Shown: positions 9,783-17,928 of the stretch, in pieces
Layout of the letters: every line of letters starts with the position of its first letter
Position numbering within the stretch: position 1 is the stretch's first letter
DNA from: Actibacterium lipolyticum
GTDB lineage: Bacteria > Pseudomonadota > Alphaproteobacteria > Rhodobacterales > Rhodobacteraceae
NCBI RefSeq assembly: GCF_900184935.1
Contig: NZ_FXYE01000001.1
Location: 372,001 to 436,000 of the forward strand
Direction of reading: 5' to 3'
DNA length: 64,000 bases
Notes under the pieces: model-generated
Told to the model about the DNA's origin: nothing
Seen by the model: only the letters and a program-made list of their open reading frames with translations
Databases searched by the model: none
Program-made: the position numbers and the translations under genes

Positions 9783-10766
9783 TGTACGGACTCTCGGGAC
9801 ACTTCCTGTAAATTACCCAATCTTGGGTGGAGGAAGTTTTCATGACGAACGAAGATCGGGACATTCAACGCAAGCTTAGAGTGCTTCAACATGCCGAGAA
9901 GATCGGCAACGTACGCAAAACTTGCCGATATTTTGGGGTTGGGAGATCGAGCTTCTATAGATGGCGGGACGCATACCAGAAGCATGGTGAAGCCGGTCTT
10001 AAGAACGCCAAATCTGTTCCGAAGAACCCTGCCAATCAGACACCTGCCCAGATTGTCGAGAAGGTCCTGTATCTTCGCCGCAAATATCACCTGGGGCCTA
10101 TCCGGATCGTCTGGTATTTAGCGCGATATCACGACATCAAGATCTCTGACGCCGGGGTCTATCGCATTCTCAGACGCAACGGCCTCAACCGGCTGCCCAG
10201 AGGCACGCGCATGCGGAAGTTGCACACCAAGCGTTATCAGAAGCAGGTTCCTGGTCATCATATCCAGGTAGACGTCAAGTTCCTGACGTTTAAGGGGAAA
10301 CGCGGCGAAAAGGTGCGCCGCTTCCAGTACACGGCAATTGACGATGCGACGCGTGTAAGAGCGCTAAAGATCTACGACAAGCACACGCAGGCAAACGCGA
10401 TCAACTTCATTGATCATATCATTGAGAAGTTCCCGTTCCGCATTCGCGAAGTTCGTACTGACAATGGCCATGAGTTCCAAGCCAAGTTCCATTGGCATGT
10501 CGAGGACAAAGGCATTCGACACTCCTACATCAAGCGGGGCACGCTACAGCTCAATGGCAAAGTTGAGCGATCCCACCGATCCGATCAGCAAGAATTCTAT
10601 CAACTCCTCAGCTATAAAGGCGATGTCGATCTGGAGGCAAAACTGAACGAATGGGAGCGGTTCTATAACTTCGCAAGACCGCACGGCGCACACAATGGCC
10701 AGACCCCTTATGAAGCTCTCAGAGACAAGCTACAGTGATCGGATAAGTGTCCCGCCGGTCTGTCTA
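9783..10766 (+). mobile_element. IS481-family insertion sequence
   Basis: An element of about 0.98 kb with one transposase gene. Imperfect terminal inverted repeats of roughly 22 bases are visible. The left end (9783-9804) finishes in CGGGACACTT, and the right end (10745-10766) begins with its complement AAGTGTCCCG. The exact outermost bases are uncertain. The left flank is a metallophosphoesterase and the right flank an IS3 remnant, and I see no clear target duplication. That suggests deletion or recombination after insertion rather than simple transposition into one gene. Confidence 0.75.
9842..10738 (+). CDS. IS481-family transposase
   Basis: A 298-residue DDE transposase. Its N-terminal helix-turn-helix is near residues 15-50 (LQHAEKIGNVRKTCRYFGVGRSSFYRW). 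The integrase core then runs HHIQVDVKFL (first D), VRTDNGHEF (second D) and KVERSHRSDQQEF (E). The start is the ATG preceded by a good ribosome binding site (GGAGGAAG, 5 bases away). The gene looks intact and fills the element between its inverted repeats. Confidence 0.9.
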   Translation: MTNEDRDIQRKLRVLQHAEKIGNVRKTCRYFGVGRSSFYRWRDAYQKHGEAGLKNAKSVPKNPANQTPAQIVEKVLYLRRKYHLGPIRIVWYLARYHDIKISDAGVYRILRRNGLNRLPRGTRMRKLHTKRYQKQVPGHHIQVDVKFLTFKGKRGEKVRRFQYTAIDDATRVRALKIYDKHTQANAINFIDHIIEKFPFRIREVRTDNGHEFQAKFHWHVEDKGIRHSYIKRGTLQLNGKVERSHRSDQQEFYQLLSYKGDVDLEAKLNEWERFYNFARPHGAHNGQTPYEALRDKLQ

Positions 10767-10768
10767 GG

Positions 10769-11155
10769 TTACTCACTGGCAGCCTGGATGACGATGAACG
10801 CAGGGCTGGTGATCAGATCATGGGCTTTCAGCACGCGATACACTGTAGATTCTGAGACAAAGTAGCGTTCCTGATCCGTGAACGTCACTGCCAGTTCGCG
10901 CGGCGACAGTTCCGTTTCCTGCAACGCCAGTTTCACAACCTTGCGCTTCACGTCATCAGGCACGCGGTTCCAAACGTGCTTTGGCTTGGGGGATTGATCC
11001 TGCAATCCAGCCTCACCGCTCTGCAGACACCGATCATACCAGCGATAGAACGTCGTGCGCGGAATACCCAGCTTGGCCAGTGTACGGCGCGCCGACAGGT
11101 GGCTGTCTTCGACCAACCTGATGATCTCCAGCTTCTCTTCTGCAGGATACCTCAT
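10769..11155 (-). pseudogene. IS3-family transposase OrfB, 5' fragment
   Basis: The first ~125 codons of an IS3-type OrfB: an N-terminal HTH (RRTLAKLGIPRTTFYRWYDR) and the linker ending VYRVLKAHDLITSPAF. The whole DDE catalytic core is missing, because the reading frame ends where the IS481 element begins. The start ATG overlaps the OrfA stop by 4 bases, the normal arrangement for this IS group. Dead on its own. Confidence 0.8.
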
Positions 11156-11304
11156 TCGCCGTCGTCCCCACCGTCGTACATGCTTTTTTTGAGAAGACGC
11201 AGTTCGAGCGTCTGTTCGGCAACCACCTCTTTGAGGTCCTTTGCCTCCCGGCGCAGTTCTTTCACCTCATCGGTGCGTATTCTCACCTGACTGACACGGC
11301 GTTC
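11152..11304 (-). pseudogene. IS3-family OrfA, 3' fragment
   Basis: Translated leftward, this short open stretch gives the C-terminal leucine-zipper-like part of an IS3 OrfA (TDEVKELRREAKDLKEVV...LRLLKKSM), ending in TGA just inside the OrfB start. The N-terminal HTH part of OrfA is absent; an in-frame stop and unrelated sequence lie upstream at 11305. The IS3 copy is thus truncated at both ends. Confidence 0.65.
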
Positions 11305-11307
11305 TCA

Positions 11308-11750
11308 GTAACGCTGCCGCGCAATCCTAGTAAGACTGCCGTCTGTTAATTGGAGGTGATTGACGGGAGAAGGCGAGAAGCGCGAAGACCTCATCTATCG
11401 CAGCGGTTCTCGCCTTCGGGCAACAATCGCCCAGCTCTGAGGGCGGAAAGCGGAACTACGCTGCGAGTGCAAGCGTGACCTTTAGAAAACGGACAATGAG
11501 CTTGTCGTTTTAATTGCAGGCCAGCTGCGTTTTCGGATTGGTGAGATTTGCGCCTTCTCCGGGGTGTTATGGCTTCACTAGGAAGTCTATTTCCTACCGT
11601 CACCAGGGGTTTTGCCAGAAGGCAGCTTAATCGCTTTGCAATTTTGTCTCATGTTCAGCTTCAGTGGGGCTCGGGTCAAAGTCGTTGGATGGAGAAAGCC
11701 GCTCATTCGTATTATTGTTGGCTCCGGGTTATCAGCACGAGTTGATTGGT
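11308..11750. other. Intergenic stretch without recognised gene
   Basis: About 440 bases between the IS3 remnant and the outer-membrane-like gene. The short open frames here have no family resemblance and no ribosome binding site. The last ~100 bases presumably hold the promoter of the next gene; no clear -35/-10 pair was identified. Confidence 0.5.
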
Positions 11751-13334
11751 ATGGACCGGTTTCAAAGTCTTAAAACCTGGAAGGTTTGGTGCGTTACGAC
11801 AGTAGTGACGTGCTTGGGGACGGTATTGGTAGGCGATGCGAACGTCAGTCCACAGGCCTATTTCGTCGATACATCAATATTGGCTGCACCGAATGCCGAC
11901 GAAGTCATCATCGATGTGCCAAGCGCCTTTCATTGGTCAAGATATCAGCAAGGCAAGCTCGGGGAGTTTACCTATACGATTTACCCGGATGGCTCTGCCA
12001 AGGTCATGTCCGGGACCGATAGACTTATAGAAGAGGCGCGGATTGAGTGCGTCGCGGCTTTGATGTGCTCTGTCGAGATGGCTGACAGCACTAATTTTAC
12101 TGTGCCCGTCGAACGAGGGCTTCGTCCCGCCCTGCCAGATGCGTTCGACGAGCGAAGTGCCGCGACATATGTGGCGCAGTGGATTTTGATGGGCACGGCA
12201 CCTGAGATTGTCGCTGTGCCACCGGAAGCCGCGCCAGAGCAGCCCGAAAATGAACCGCTTGAAACCGGAATCTCGAATGGCGATGGAAACATCGTGCAGC
12301 CTGCAATCGAACCTCCCATCGAGCTTACGCAAGCTTCCAATAACACGGTTGATAACACTAACGACCCAGACGCTGTCGGTGAAGATGAAGGTAACTCTGC
12401 AAGTCTTGACGGGACGCTAAATGACGCACCGCAAGAACCCGTAAAAGACGTCGCCGTGGCTCAATCTGACGAAGGCGACGACCGCCCATCCGAGATCGAA
12501 TGCGACGAGGTCGACCCGTTCTTCCCCGAATTGTGCACCGGCCCCAGGCCGCTGCGGCCTGAGGTCTCGGATCCTTCCACGCCACCAGCTGTCGTGCCCC
12601 GCAGGGAACCGACGGGCGCTATGCCCCAATCGACTGCGGCAATCGTGGAAGAGCCCGAGGCTGCGCCCGCATCGGCCGACGAAGGCTGGAGCCTGTCAGA
12701 TCTGAACTGCTCCGTAACAGCAAGTGCGAGCCTTGCGGGCCTTGACGGCGGCAATGCAAAGCCGCGTGTCAGCCTGGGCTGCGGCACCCGGATCACCGAT
12801 CGCCTGTCGTTCCGCGGGGCATTGATCGGCTATGCCATTCCCAGCCATCAAGAGGACTTTGATCCGGATTTCACCTACGCCTTCAACTACAAGGTCAACG
12901 ATCGCATCAACCTCAGCTATAGTAACTATTCCGCCAGCTTTTCCGACAGCGATGGAGCCCTCGCCGGGCTTCTCGACGGAAACCTACGCGCGAGTTACAA
13001 GTTGCCAGACATTCCTTTGCCAAATGATCGCTCGCTTCCCTGTACGGCAAGCATCGGATTGCCAGACGTCGCGTCATCCAGCTTGAACCTGTCTTGTGGC
13101 TATTCCATCACGCCCGACTTGCGGGTGGGAGGCACCGCATATCTTTACCTTTTGGGCGAGCAGGACGAATTCAGCCCTGATTACAGCTATACCGCCAGCT
13201 ACCGGATCAACGACGACTGGCGATTGTCCTACAACAATTACAGCAACAACCGCTTCCCGTGGAACCGCGGGGCGTCACCCGGGCCGGGTCTGCTGGGGGG
13301 CAGTATATCGTTGACTCATCAGATCGAATTTTAG
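11751..13334 (+). CDS. Secreted protein with duplicated C-terminal beta-barrel-like repeats, polysaccharide-locus associated
   Basis: A 527-residue protein not matching a family I can name. It starts with a signal-like hydrophobic stretch (about residues 12-30). A small domain follows (about 40-140, opening IIDVPSAFHW), similar to one in the protein encoded at 23,993. Then comes a long acidic, proline-rich linker (about 150-315). The C-terminal 210 residues are two copies of a repeat: about 318-425 with FDPDFTYAFNYKVNDRINLSY, and about 429-527 with FSPDYSYTASYRINDDWRLSY. The alternating aromatic pattern and final phenylalanine are typical of outer-membrane beta-barrels. It converges with the hybrid kinase gene. 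A role in export or anchoring of the polysaccharide made by the locus is inference. The ATG start has only a weak ribosome binding site. Confidence 0.75.
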   Translation: MDRFQSLKTWKVWCVTTVVTCLGTVLVGDANVSPQAYFVDTSILAAPNADEVIIDVPSAFHWSRYQQGKLGEFTYTIYPDGSAKVMSGTDRLIEEARIECVAALMCSVEMADSTNFTVPVERGLRPALPDAFDERSAATYVAQWILMGTAPEIVAVPPEAAPEQPENEPLETGISNGDGNIVQPAIEPPIELTQASNNTVDNTNDPDAVGEDEGNSASLDGTLNDAPQEPVKDVAVAQSDEGDDRPSEIECDEVDPFFPELCTGPRPLRPEVSDPSTPPAVVPRREPTGAMPQSTAAIVEEPEAAPASADEGWSLSDLNCSVTASASLAGLDGGNAKPRVSLGCGTRITDRLSFRGALIGYAIPSHQEDFDPDFTYAFNYKVNDRINLSYSNYSASFSDSDGALAGLLDGNLRASYKLPDIPLPNDRSLPCTASIGLPDVASSSLNLSCGYSITPDLRVGGTAYLYLLGEQDEFSPDYSYTASYRINDDWRLSYNNYSNNRFPWNRGASPGPGLLGGSISLTHQIEF

Positions 13335-13350
13335 CCGACAGCCAAACAGC

Positions 13351-15108
13351 CTAGTGCTTCAGAATGGCACTGAGTTCTGTAAGCTTTGCGCTGAACTTTT
13401 CGGCCGTCTCTCGAACGGTCATGTCTTCTTTTTCCGTCTCGCCCAGTTCGATCTTCTTCGCCCAATCGGCCATATCGGGAAACCCGAGCGCAAGTGCTGC
13501 ACCCTTGAGCGAATGGGCCTGCGCATTTACCTCTGCAGCATCGCCGTTTTCATTGGCTGCGATGAGTTTCGCAATCCGGTTGCTGGAATCCAGCAGGAAC
13601 TTTTCAGCAAAGTCGGACAAGCCATCGAGACCAAACATATCGACAAGGTGCTTGTGAACGTCCGGTGCCATCAGATCCATCAAGGACCGCGCATCACCGG
13701 TTTCCGGCTGGGCCTTTGCTTTTCGGGGCTTTGCCGACGTTCTCGCCTCCTGCAAGCCCGACTTCAGGCCGCCCGCCACGACATCTTCGATGGCGCTTTT
13801 GAGGTCTTGGAAAGGAATGGGTTTCGACAATATCCGGTCAATACCGACCTGCTCTGCCTCGTCTTCGATTGCGTCCATGACATGCGCCGTCAGCGCAAGG
13901 ATCGGTGGTATCTGATCTTGCTCCCATTTGTCGCGGATACGGCGCGTTGCCTCTAGCCCGTCCATCACAGGCATCGCGATATCCATGAGGATCAGATCAT
14001 ATTTCCCCGGTGCAAATTTCTGAAGCGCGACACTTCCGTTCTCGGCCAAATCCGCGATCAGGCCCATGCGATCCGCATAGGTCAAAAGCAGTTTCTGGTT
14101 GATGGTGTTATCTTCCGCAATCAGAACGCGGGTGCCGTGAATGACCTCCGGGGGGAGCTTCGGGTCGGAGCTTGCACCATCAGATCCTGTGGCGTCAATC
14201 ATATCGACGGTTTCGATCTCGATCTCGAACCAGAAGGTTGATCCCTCGCCAAGGGTGCTTTCGACAGAAATCTCTCCACCCACCCCATTGATGATGCGTT
14301 TGCAGATCGCGAGCCCCAGTCCAGCGCCCTGCGCCGCCGCGGTCAGGGGATTGGATATCTGCGTGAAATCCTTGAACAGGTTTGAAATGCCATCAGCGTC
14401 GATGCCAACGCCGAAGTCTTCAACTTCGAGACGCAGAATTGTATTGTCTGCATCGCCCTTTGTTGTGGCTTTGATAATGATCGGGCCGTCAAAAGAATAG
14501 CGAATGGCGTTGCTGACGAAATTTGAAACCACCTGCCGGATTCGCGTGGCATCCCCGAGAAATAGCTTGGGCACACTGTCGCTCACCTTGGTGACAATCT
14601 GACGGTCTGATCCTGTTTCGTGGGAGGTGGCAAGAATCTTGACGCTCTCGATCAGCGCTCGGATATCGACGTTTTCTTCTTCGAACAAAAAGACGCCAGC
14701 TTCCATTTTCGAGAAGTCCAGAACGTCGTTCACGATCTTACTTAGTCCGATACCGGCCGTCTTTGCGTAGTTTAGCAACTCGAGCTTCTCAGGCTCGCGT
14801 TCGTCCATTTCAAGAAGGTCGATCATCCCCAAAAGCCCGCCCAACGGCGTTCGGATTTCATGGCTCATGGTAGCAAGGAATCGGCTGCGCGCGGCAGAAG
14901 CAGCTTCCGTGCGTTCTAACGCCAAACGCACTTCGGCTGTCCGCTCCAAAACTGCCTGCTCTAGATCAGTCGAATACTTCTCCAGCTTCTGATTGGCCAA
15001 GAACAAGTCGCGACTTTTCGCTTCCAGCAAGGCTTCCGCCTCAGCGCGGGCAGCCTTCTCTCGTTCGTATCTTCTCCGTGAGACGCGATCGTCAGTGTTT
15101 TCAGACAT
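13351..15108 (-). CDS. Hybrid histidine kinase (HisKA-HATPase-REC-HPt), H-NOX partner
   Basis: A 585-residue soluble kinase without membrane segments or its own sensor domain. It has an N-terminal coiled coil (about 10-70), HisKA with phospho-accepting His83 (SHEIRTPLGG) and an ATPase domain with N-box SNFVSNAIRYS and G-boxes DFGVGID and GAGLGLAI. A receiver follows with Asp376 (LMDIAMPVMDG), then an HPt domain with His532 (AHSLKGAALALG). It lies 12 bases downstream of the H-NOX gene in the same operon, so it should receive its signal from H-NOX. The HPt domain would pass phosphate to a separate receiver; the receiver-phosphatase encoded divergently at 15,937 is the obvious candidate. ATG at 15108 is preferred over in-frame GTG/TTG codons just upstream. 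Confidence 0.93.
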   Translation of the reverse strand: MSENTDDRVSRRRYEREKAARAEAEALLEAKSRDLFLANQKLEKYSTDLEQAVLERTAEVRLALERTEAASAARSRFLATMSHEIRTPLGGLLGMIDLLEMDEREPEKLELLNYAKTAGIGLSKIVNDVLDFSKMEAGVFLFEEENVDIRALIESVKILATSHETGSDRQIVTKVSDSVPKLFLGDATRIRQVVSNFVSNAIRYSFDGPIIIKATTKGDADNTILRLEVEDFGVGIDADGISNLFKDFTQISNPLTAAAQGAGLGLAICKRIINGVGGEISVESTLGEGSTFWFEIEIETVDMIDATGSDGASSDPKLPPEVIHGTRVLIAEDNTINQKLLLTYADRMGLIADLAENGSVALQKFAPGKYDLILMDIAMPVMDGLEATRRIRDKWEQDQIPPILALTAHVMDAIEDEAEQVGIDRILSKPIPFQDLKSAIEDVVAGGLKSGLQEARTSAKPRKAKAQPETGDARSLMDLMAPDVHKHLVDMFGLDGLSDFAEKFLLDSSNRIAKLIAANENGDAAEVNAQAHSLKGAALALGFPDMADWAKKIELGETEKEDMTVRETAEKFSAKLTELSAILKH

Positions 15109-15120
15109 CACAAGCAAAGC

Positions 15121-15663
15121 CTACGCAGTCGTGGTAACGTCAAAGGTGATCGTGTTTTCGGTTGTAGGGTCCAGCGTTCGTGCAATTTCGCCTTCTTCAC
15201 CGAAGTGCAGCAAGCAGGCTTCGATCAAGCCTTGGCAAAAGCTGTCCAAGGGCCGCGGAGATGAATAAACCATAGTCAGGTGGCTGTCGGAATGGCGCAT
15301 GGTGTCAAAACGGGGCAGTTCCGCGTCAGGATAAAGCTTACGCACCTCAACGTGGATTTCCTGATCCACAGACTCCAACAGAGCAAAAGCAGAGGTCTTA
15401 TCTTTGAAAAACTCGGGGTAATGTTCAATAAAGAACCCCATCATCCAGTGCCCGAACTTGATCTGGAGCACTTCGGGGCTTAGCCCCGAGTGTTCGCTGA
15501 AAGCCACAACGATTTTCACCAACTCAGAGCAAGGGTAATTGCCAACTGTCGTGAACGCGCCGCCGTTTTCCAGATCGGCCTTATCAATAACACTGTCGAC
15601 GGCGTTCTCACCGAACGCATCTTCAGCCATTTTCAATAGCTCGACAAAAACTACACCCTTCAT
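15121..15663 (-). CDS. H-NOX heme nitric oxide/oxygen sensor
   Basis: A 180-residue stand-alone heme sensor. The start MKGVVFVELL is typical of bacterial H-NOX proteins. The proximal heme ligand is His104 (DQEIHVEVRKLY), and the heme-propionate-binding YxSxR motif is YSSPR at 133-137. Bacterial H-NOX proteins bind NO at ferrous heme and inhibit or release a partner histidine kinase; here the partner is the next gene, 12 bases downstream. A strong ribosome binding site (AGGAGTG) precedes the ATG. I see no obvious distal-pocket tyrosine, so NO rather than O2 is the likelier ligand, as in other facultative organisms; that part is inference. Confidence 0.95.
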   Translation of the reverse strand: MKGVVFVELLKMAEDAFGENAVDSVIDKADLENGGAFTTVGNYPCSELVKIVVAFSEHSGLSPEVLQIKFGHWMMGFFIEHYPEFFKDKTSAFALLESVDQEIHVEVRKLYPDAELPRFDTMRHSDSHLTMVYSSPRPLDSFCQGLIEACLLHFGEEGEIARTLDPTTENTITFDVTTTA

Positions 15664-15936
15664 ACTACACTCCTGCTTCTGTTTCAGCCGCCGATACAGC
15701 ATCGCCTTGCACAACGCTACTGCATGATTGGAAACAGGCAAAGACTGCATGGGCACTGAGGGGCGTAAAATCAGGCGAAGCGAGGGGGCAGGGCGACTGA
15801 AACGGCGCTTGCGCTGCAAAATGCCACAATTTCCCCGTTTCGATGACGTATTTTTATGGTTGAATCAGTATTCCGTGGATCCGTCCTCGGTTGTAGTTCC
15901 ACGCTTGAGTAAAGCATCTTTGAGGGGTTTCGCAAC
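15664..15936. promoter_or_regulatory. Divergent promoter region between the H-NOX operon and the polysaccharide operon
   Basis: 273 bases separate the leftward H-NOX-kinase operon from the rightward signalling and polysaccharide operon, so both promoters must lie here. The right half is AT-richer (around 15,835-15,880) and is the likely promoter zone for the rightward operon. I looked for an FNR/NnrR-type palindrome (TTGAT-N4-ATCAA) and found none. Confidence 0.55.
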
Positions 15937-17133
15937 TTGCGCGAGCAGATTGAAGTCATCGTCGCTGAGGATAACGTGGTGCAGCGCACCTATATGCGTC
16001 GTCTCATCGAAAATGCCGGCGTCACATGTTTCAAGGTTATCGAAGCAGAGGACGGACAAGCCGCGCTTGAACTTCTGAAAACCTCTCGCGCCGAAATCCT
16101 GATCACTGATTATCAAATGCCGGGCCTGAACGGCGTCGAGTTGACCCGCGCGGCCCGTTCCCTTGATCTTGGTCGCTATGTCCACATCATCCTTATTACG
16201 GGAACGGATATGGGCGGTTACGACGTGCGCGCCGATGCACTGAATGCTGGTGCCGATGACTTTTTGAACAAAGAGAAAGATCCGACTGCCCTCAAGGCGC
16301 GCTTGAGAACCGCGATGCGCCTTATTCACCACGGCAAAGAGCTGGAAGAGCAACACAGGGCGATGAAAGAGGCCAACGATCGGATCAATGAAGATCTTGC
16401 CGCCGCCGCCCATGCCCAACGCAATCTTTTGCCGGACATCAACACCAACATCCTCGGCGCGCATGTTGCGTCTGTCTTTGTGCCATCCTCTGTGGTGTCA
16501 GGCGACATGTTCGGGTGTTTTCCACTGAACGACAGTCAAATAGGGTTCTATGCGGTCGACGTTTCAGGGCACGGCATTCGCGCCTCGCTTATGTCGGTTG
16601 CGATCGGCTACCTCATCACGCCAGAGTTCTTTACAAAGTCGGTTCTGGACGAGGACGGAATCCCCCGTCCGGCGCGTCTGGTTCGTGAGTTGAATGAACG
16701 TTTCTGCACCGATGCCCATGACGATTACTTTACGATGTTGTGTGGCGTGATGGATACGCGAAGGGTTAAGTTGTTTTTCTGTCAGGCCGGATATCCCTCT
16801 CCTTATTATGTTGATGCAAATGGCAATGCGACGCCCATTGGCGACGGCGGGTTCCCCGTGGGCATGTTTAGCGGCGTGGATTATGAAGATGGGAATATCG
16901 GCGTCGATCTGGACGGAATGCTGCTGTGCTGTTCGGATGGTGCATTTGAGGCCGAAAACAATGAAGGTATCCCCTTTGGTGAGCAGCGGATGGAAGAGAT
17001 TGTGAAACAGATTTACCACGAACCGGCCGACAAGGTGCCCGAGAAGATCGTAAAAGCCTTGGCCGACTGGCGCGGGCGCAAACCGCTAGAAGACGACCTG
17101 ACCGTGGTTGCAGTTAAAAGGAATATGAGATGA
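15937..17133 (+). CDS. Response regulator with PP2C (SpoIIE-type) phosphatase output
   Basis: A 398-residue protein: a receiver domain (about 5-125) with acidic pair Glu11/Asp12 and phospho-acceptor Asp58 (LITDYQMPGLNG), a coiled-coil linker (about 128-165), then a SpoIIE-type serine phosphatase domain (about 175-395). The metal-binding residues of the latter are seen in SGDMFG, AVDVSGHG and near the end in PLEDDLTVV. Such proteins dephosphorylate STAS antagonists when their receiver is phosphorylated. The STAS gene follows with a 4-base overlap. A TTG start is chosen because GAGGGG sits 9 bases upstream and the receiver fold begins at once. First gene of the long operon running to about 24,700. 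Confidence 0.92.
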   Translation: MREQIEVIVAEDNVVQRTYMRRLIENAGVTCFKVIEAEDGQAALELLKTSRAEILITDYQMPGLNGVELTRAARSLDLGRYVHIILITGTDMGGYDVRADALNAGADDFLNKEKDPTALKARLRTAMRLIHHGKELEEQHRAMKEANDRINEDLAAAAHAQRNLLPDINTNILGAHVASVFVPSSVVSGDMFGCFPLNDSQIGFYAVDVSGHGIRASLMSVAIGYLITPEFFTKSVLDEDGIPRPARLVRELNERFCTDAHDDYFTMLCGVMDTRRVKLFFCQAGYPSPYYVDANGNATPIGDGGFPVGMFSGVDYEDGNIGVDLDGMLLCCSDGAFEAENNEGIPFGEQRMEEIVKQIYHEPADKVPEKIVKALADWRGRKPLEDDLTVVAVKRNMR

Positions 17134-17474
17134 TCCATACAACCCAGGCGGATGCTGGTATTACAGTCGTGCGTACAGGCATGGAACGGCTGACAGCCAT
17201 CAACTCCAAAGCGTTCAAAGATGGAATCGTAGAACTGATCGACGCGGGCAATAGCGTGATCGTTATTGATTTCACCAAAACAAACTTCATGGATTCCTCT
17301 GGTCTGGGGGCGCTTGCGGGCGTCCTGAAAAAGATCGGGCACCGCGGCGATCTGGCCGTCTGCGGGTTGAACGCGGAAGTCACACAGATGTTCAAAATCT
17401 GCCGAATGGATCGGGTGTTTTCGATCTACGCGGATGAAGCAGCTGCCGTGCGCGCGCTGAGCGAAAAAACGTGA
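17130..17474 (+). CDS. STAS-domain anti-sigma-factor antagonist (SpoIIAA/RsbV-like)
   Basis: A 114-residue single STAS domain. The phosphorylatable serine lies in FMDSSGLGAL (Ser56 or Ser57), matching SpoIIAA/RsbV. It overlaps the phosphatase gene upstream (ATGA) and the kinase gene downstream, so the three form a complete partner-switching cassette. Its final target could be a sigma factor or, as for SypA and HsbA in other bacteria, another protein controlling polysaccharide production. No sigma-factor gene lies nearby. Confidence 0.93.
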   Translation: MIHTTQADAGITVVRTGMERLTAINSKAFKDGIVELIDAGNSVIVIDFTKTNFMDSSGLGALAGVLKKIGHRGDLAVCGLNAEVTQMFKICRMDRVFSIYADEAAAVRALSEKT

Positions 17475-17893
17475 TTTCAGATTCCTTCCGTTTGGATCAC
17501 GCCCTCGAGAGCATCGATCCAATGGTACAGCTCCTGAGCGCGAAAGCCGGAAGAGTCCTGCCGCCCGAAGCGCAGGGGCGTTTCGCGATATGTGTAAGCG
17601 AGGCTTTGACCAATCTGGTCTTGCACTCAAAGAACAGCAACCCAGACGCGCAAATCCAAATTGAGCTCTGCGAACAGGATACGGCCGTCACCGTTGAGAT
17701 TTATGACCCCTGTGGCGCAGATCCTTTCGATCTTCGCGAATACGCCACAGATTTGTCAAAACTTGATGTGATGGCTGAGTCTGGTCGCGGCTTGGGGCTT
17801 ATCATGGCCTGCGCGGATCACGTCACCTATGACCCGGTGGGCAATAAACACCGGTTGAAACTAACGATAAACAAAGAAGAGAGAGTCGGCTGA
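17471..17893 (+). CDS. RsbW/SpoIIAB-like serine kinase (anti-sigma-factor type ATPase)
   Basis: A 140-residue GHKL ATPase with N-box SEALTNLVLHS (about 43-53) and G-box GRGLGLIM (about 109-116). It should phosphorylate the STAS protein encoded just upstream and be opposed by the PP2C response regulator. It starts with GTG inside the STAS stop region (4-base overlap). A 35-base gap separates it from the first DUF3131 gene, and the next reading frame has its own ribosome binding site, so co-transcription with the polysaccharide genes is likely. Confidence 0.9.
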   Translation: MISDSFRLDHALESIDPMVQLLSAKAGRVLPPEAQGRFAICVSEALTNLVLHSKNSNPDAQIQIELCEQDTAVTVEIYDPCGADPFDLREYATDLSKLDVMAESGRGLGLIMACADHVTYDPVGNKHRLKLTINKEERVG

Positions 17894-17928
17894 AGGCCGC
17901 AACCGCACCCCGGGTATTGGAGAGAGTA

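Noticed and set aside
15664-15936. Possible FNR/NnrR-type nitric-oxide response box in the H-NOX divergent region
   Set aside because: No TTGAT-N4-ATCAA-like palindrome could be found on reading both strands.
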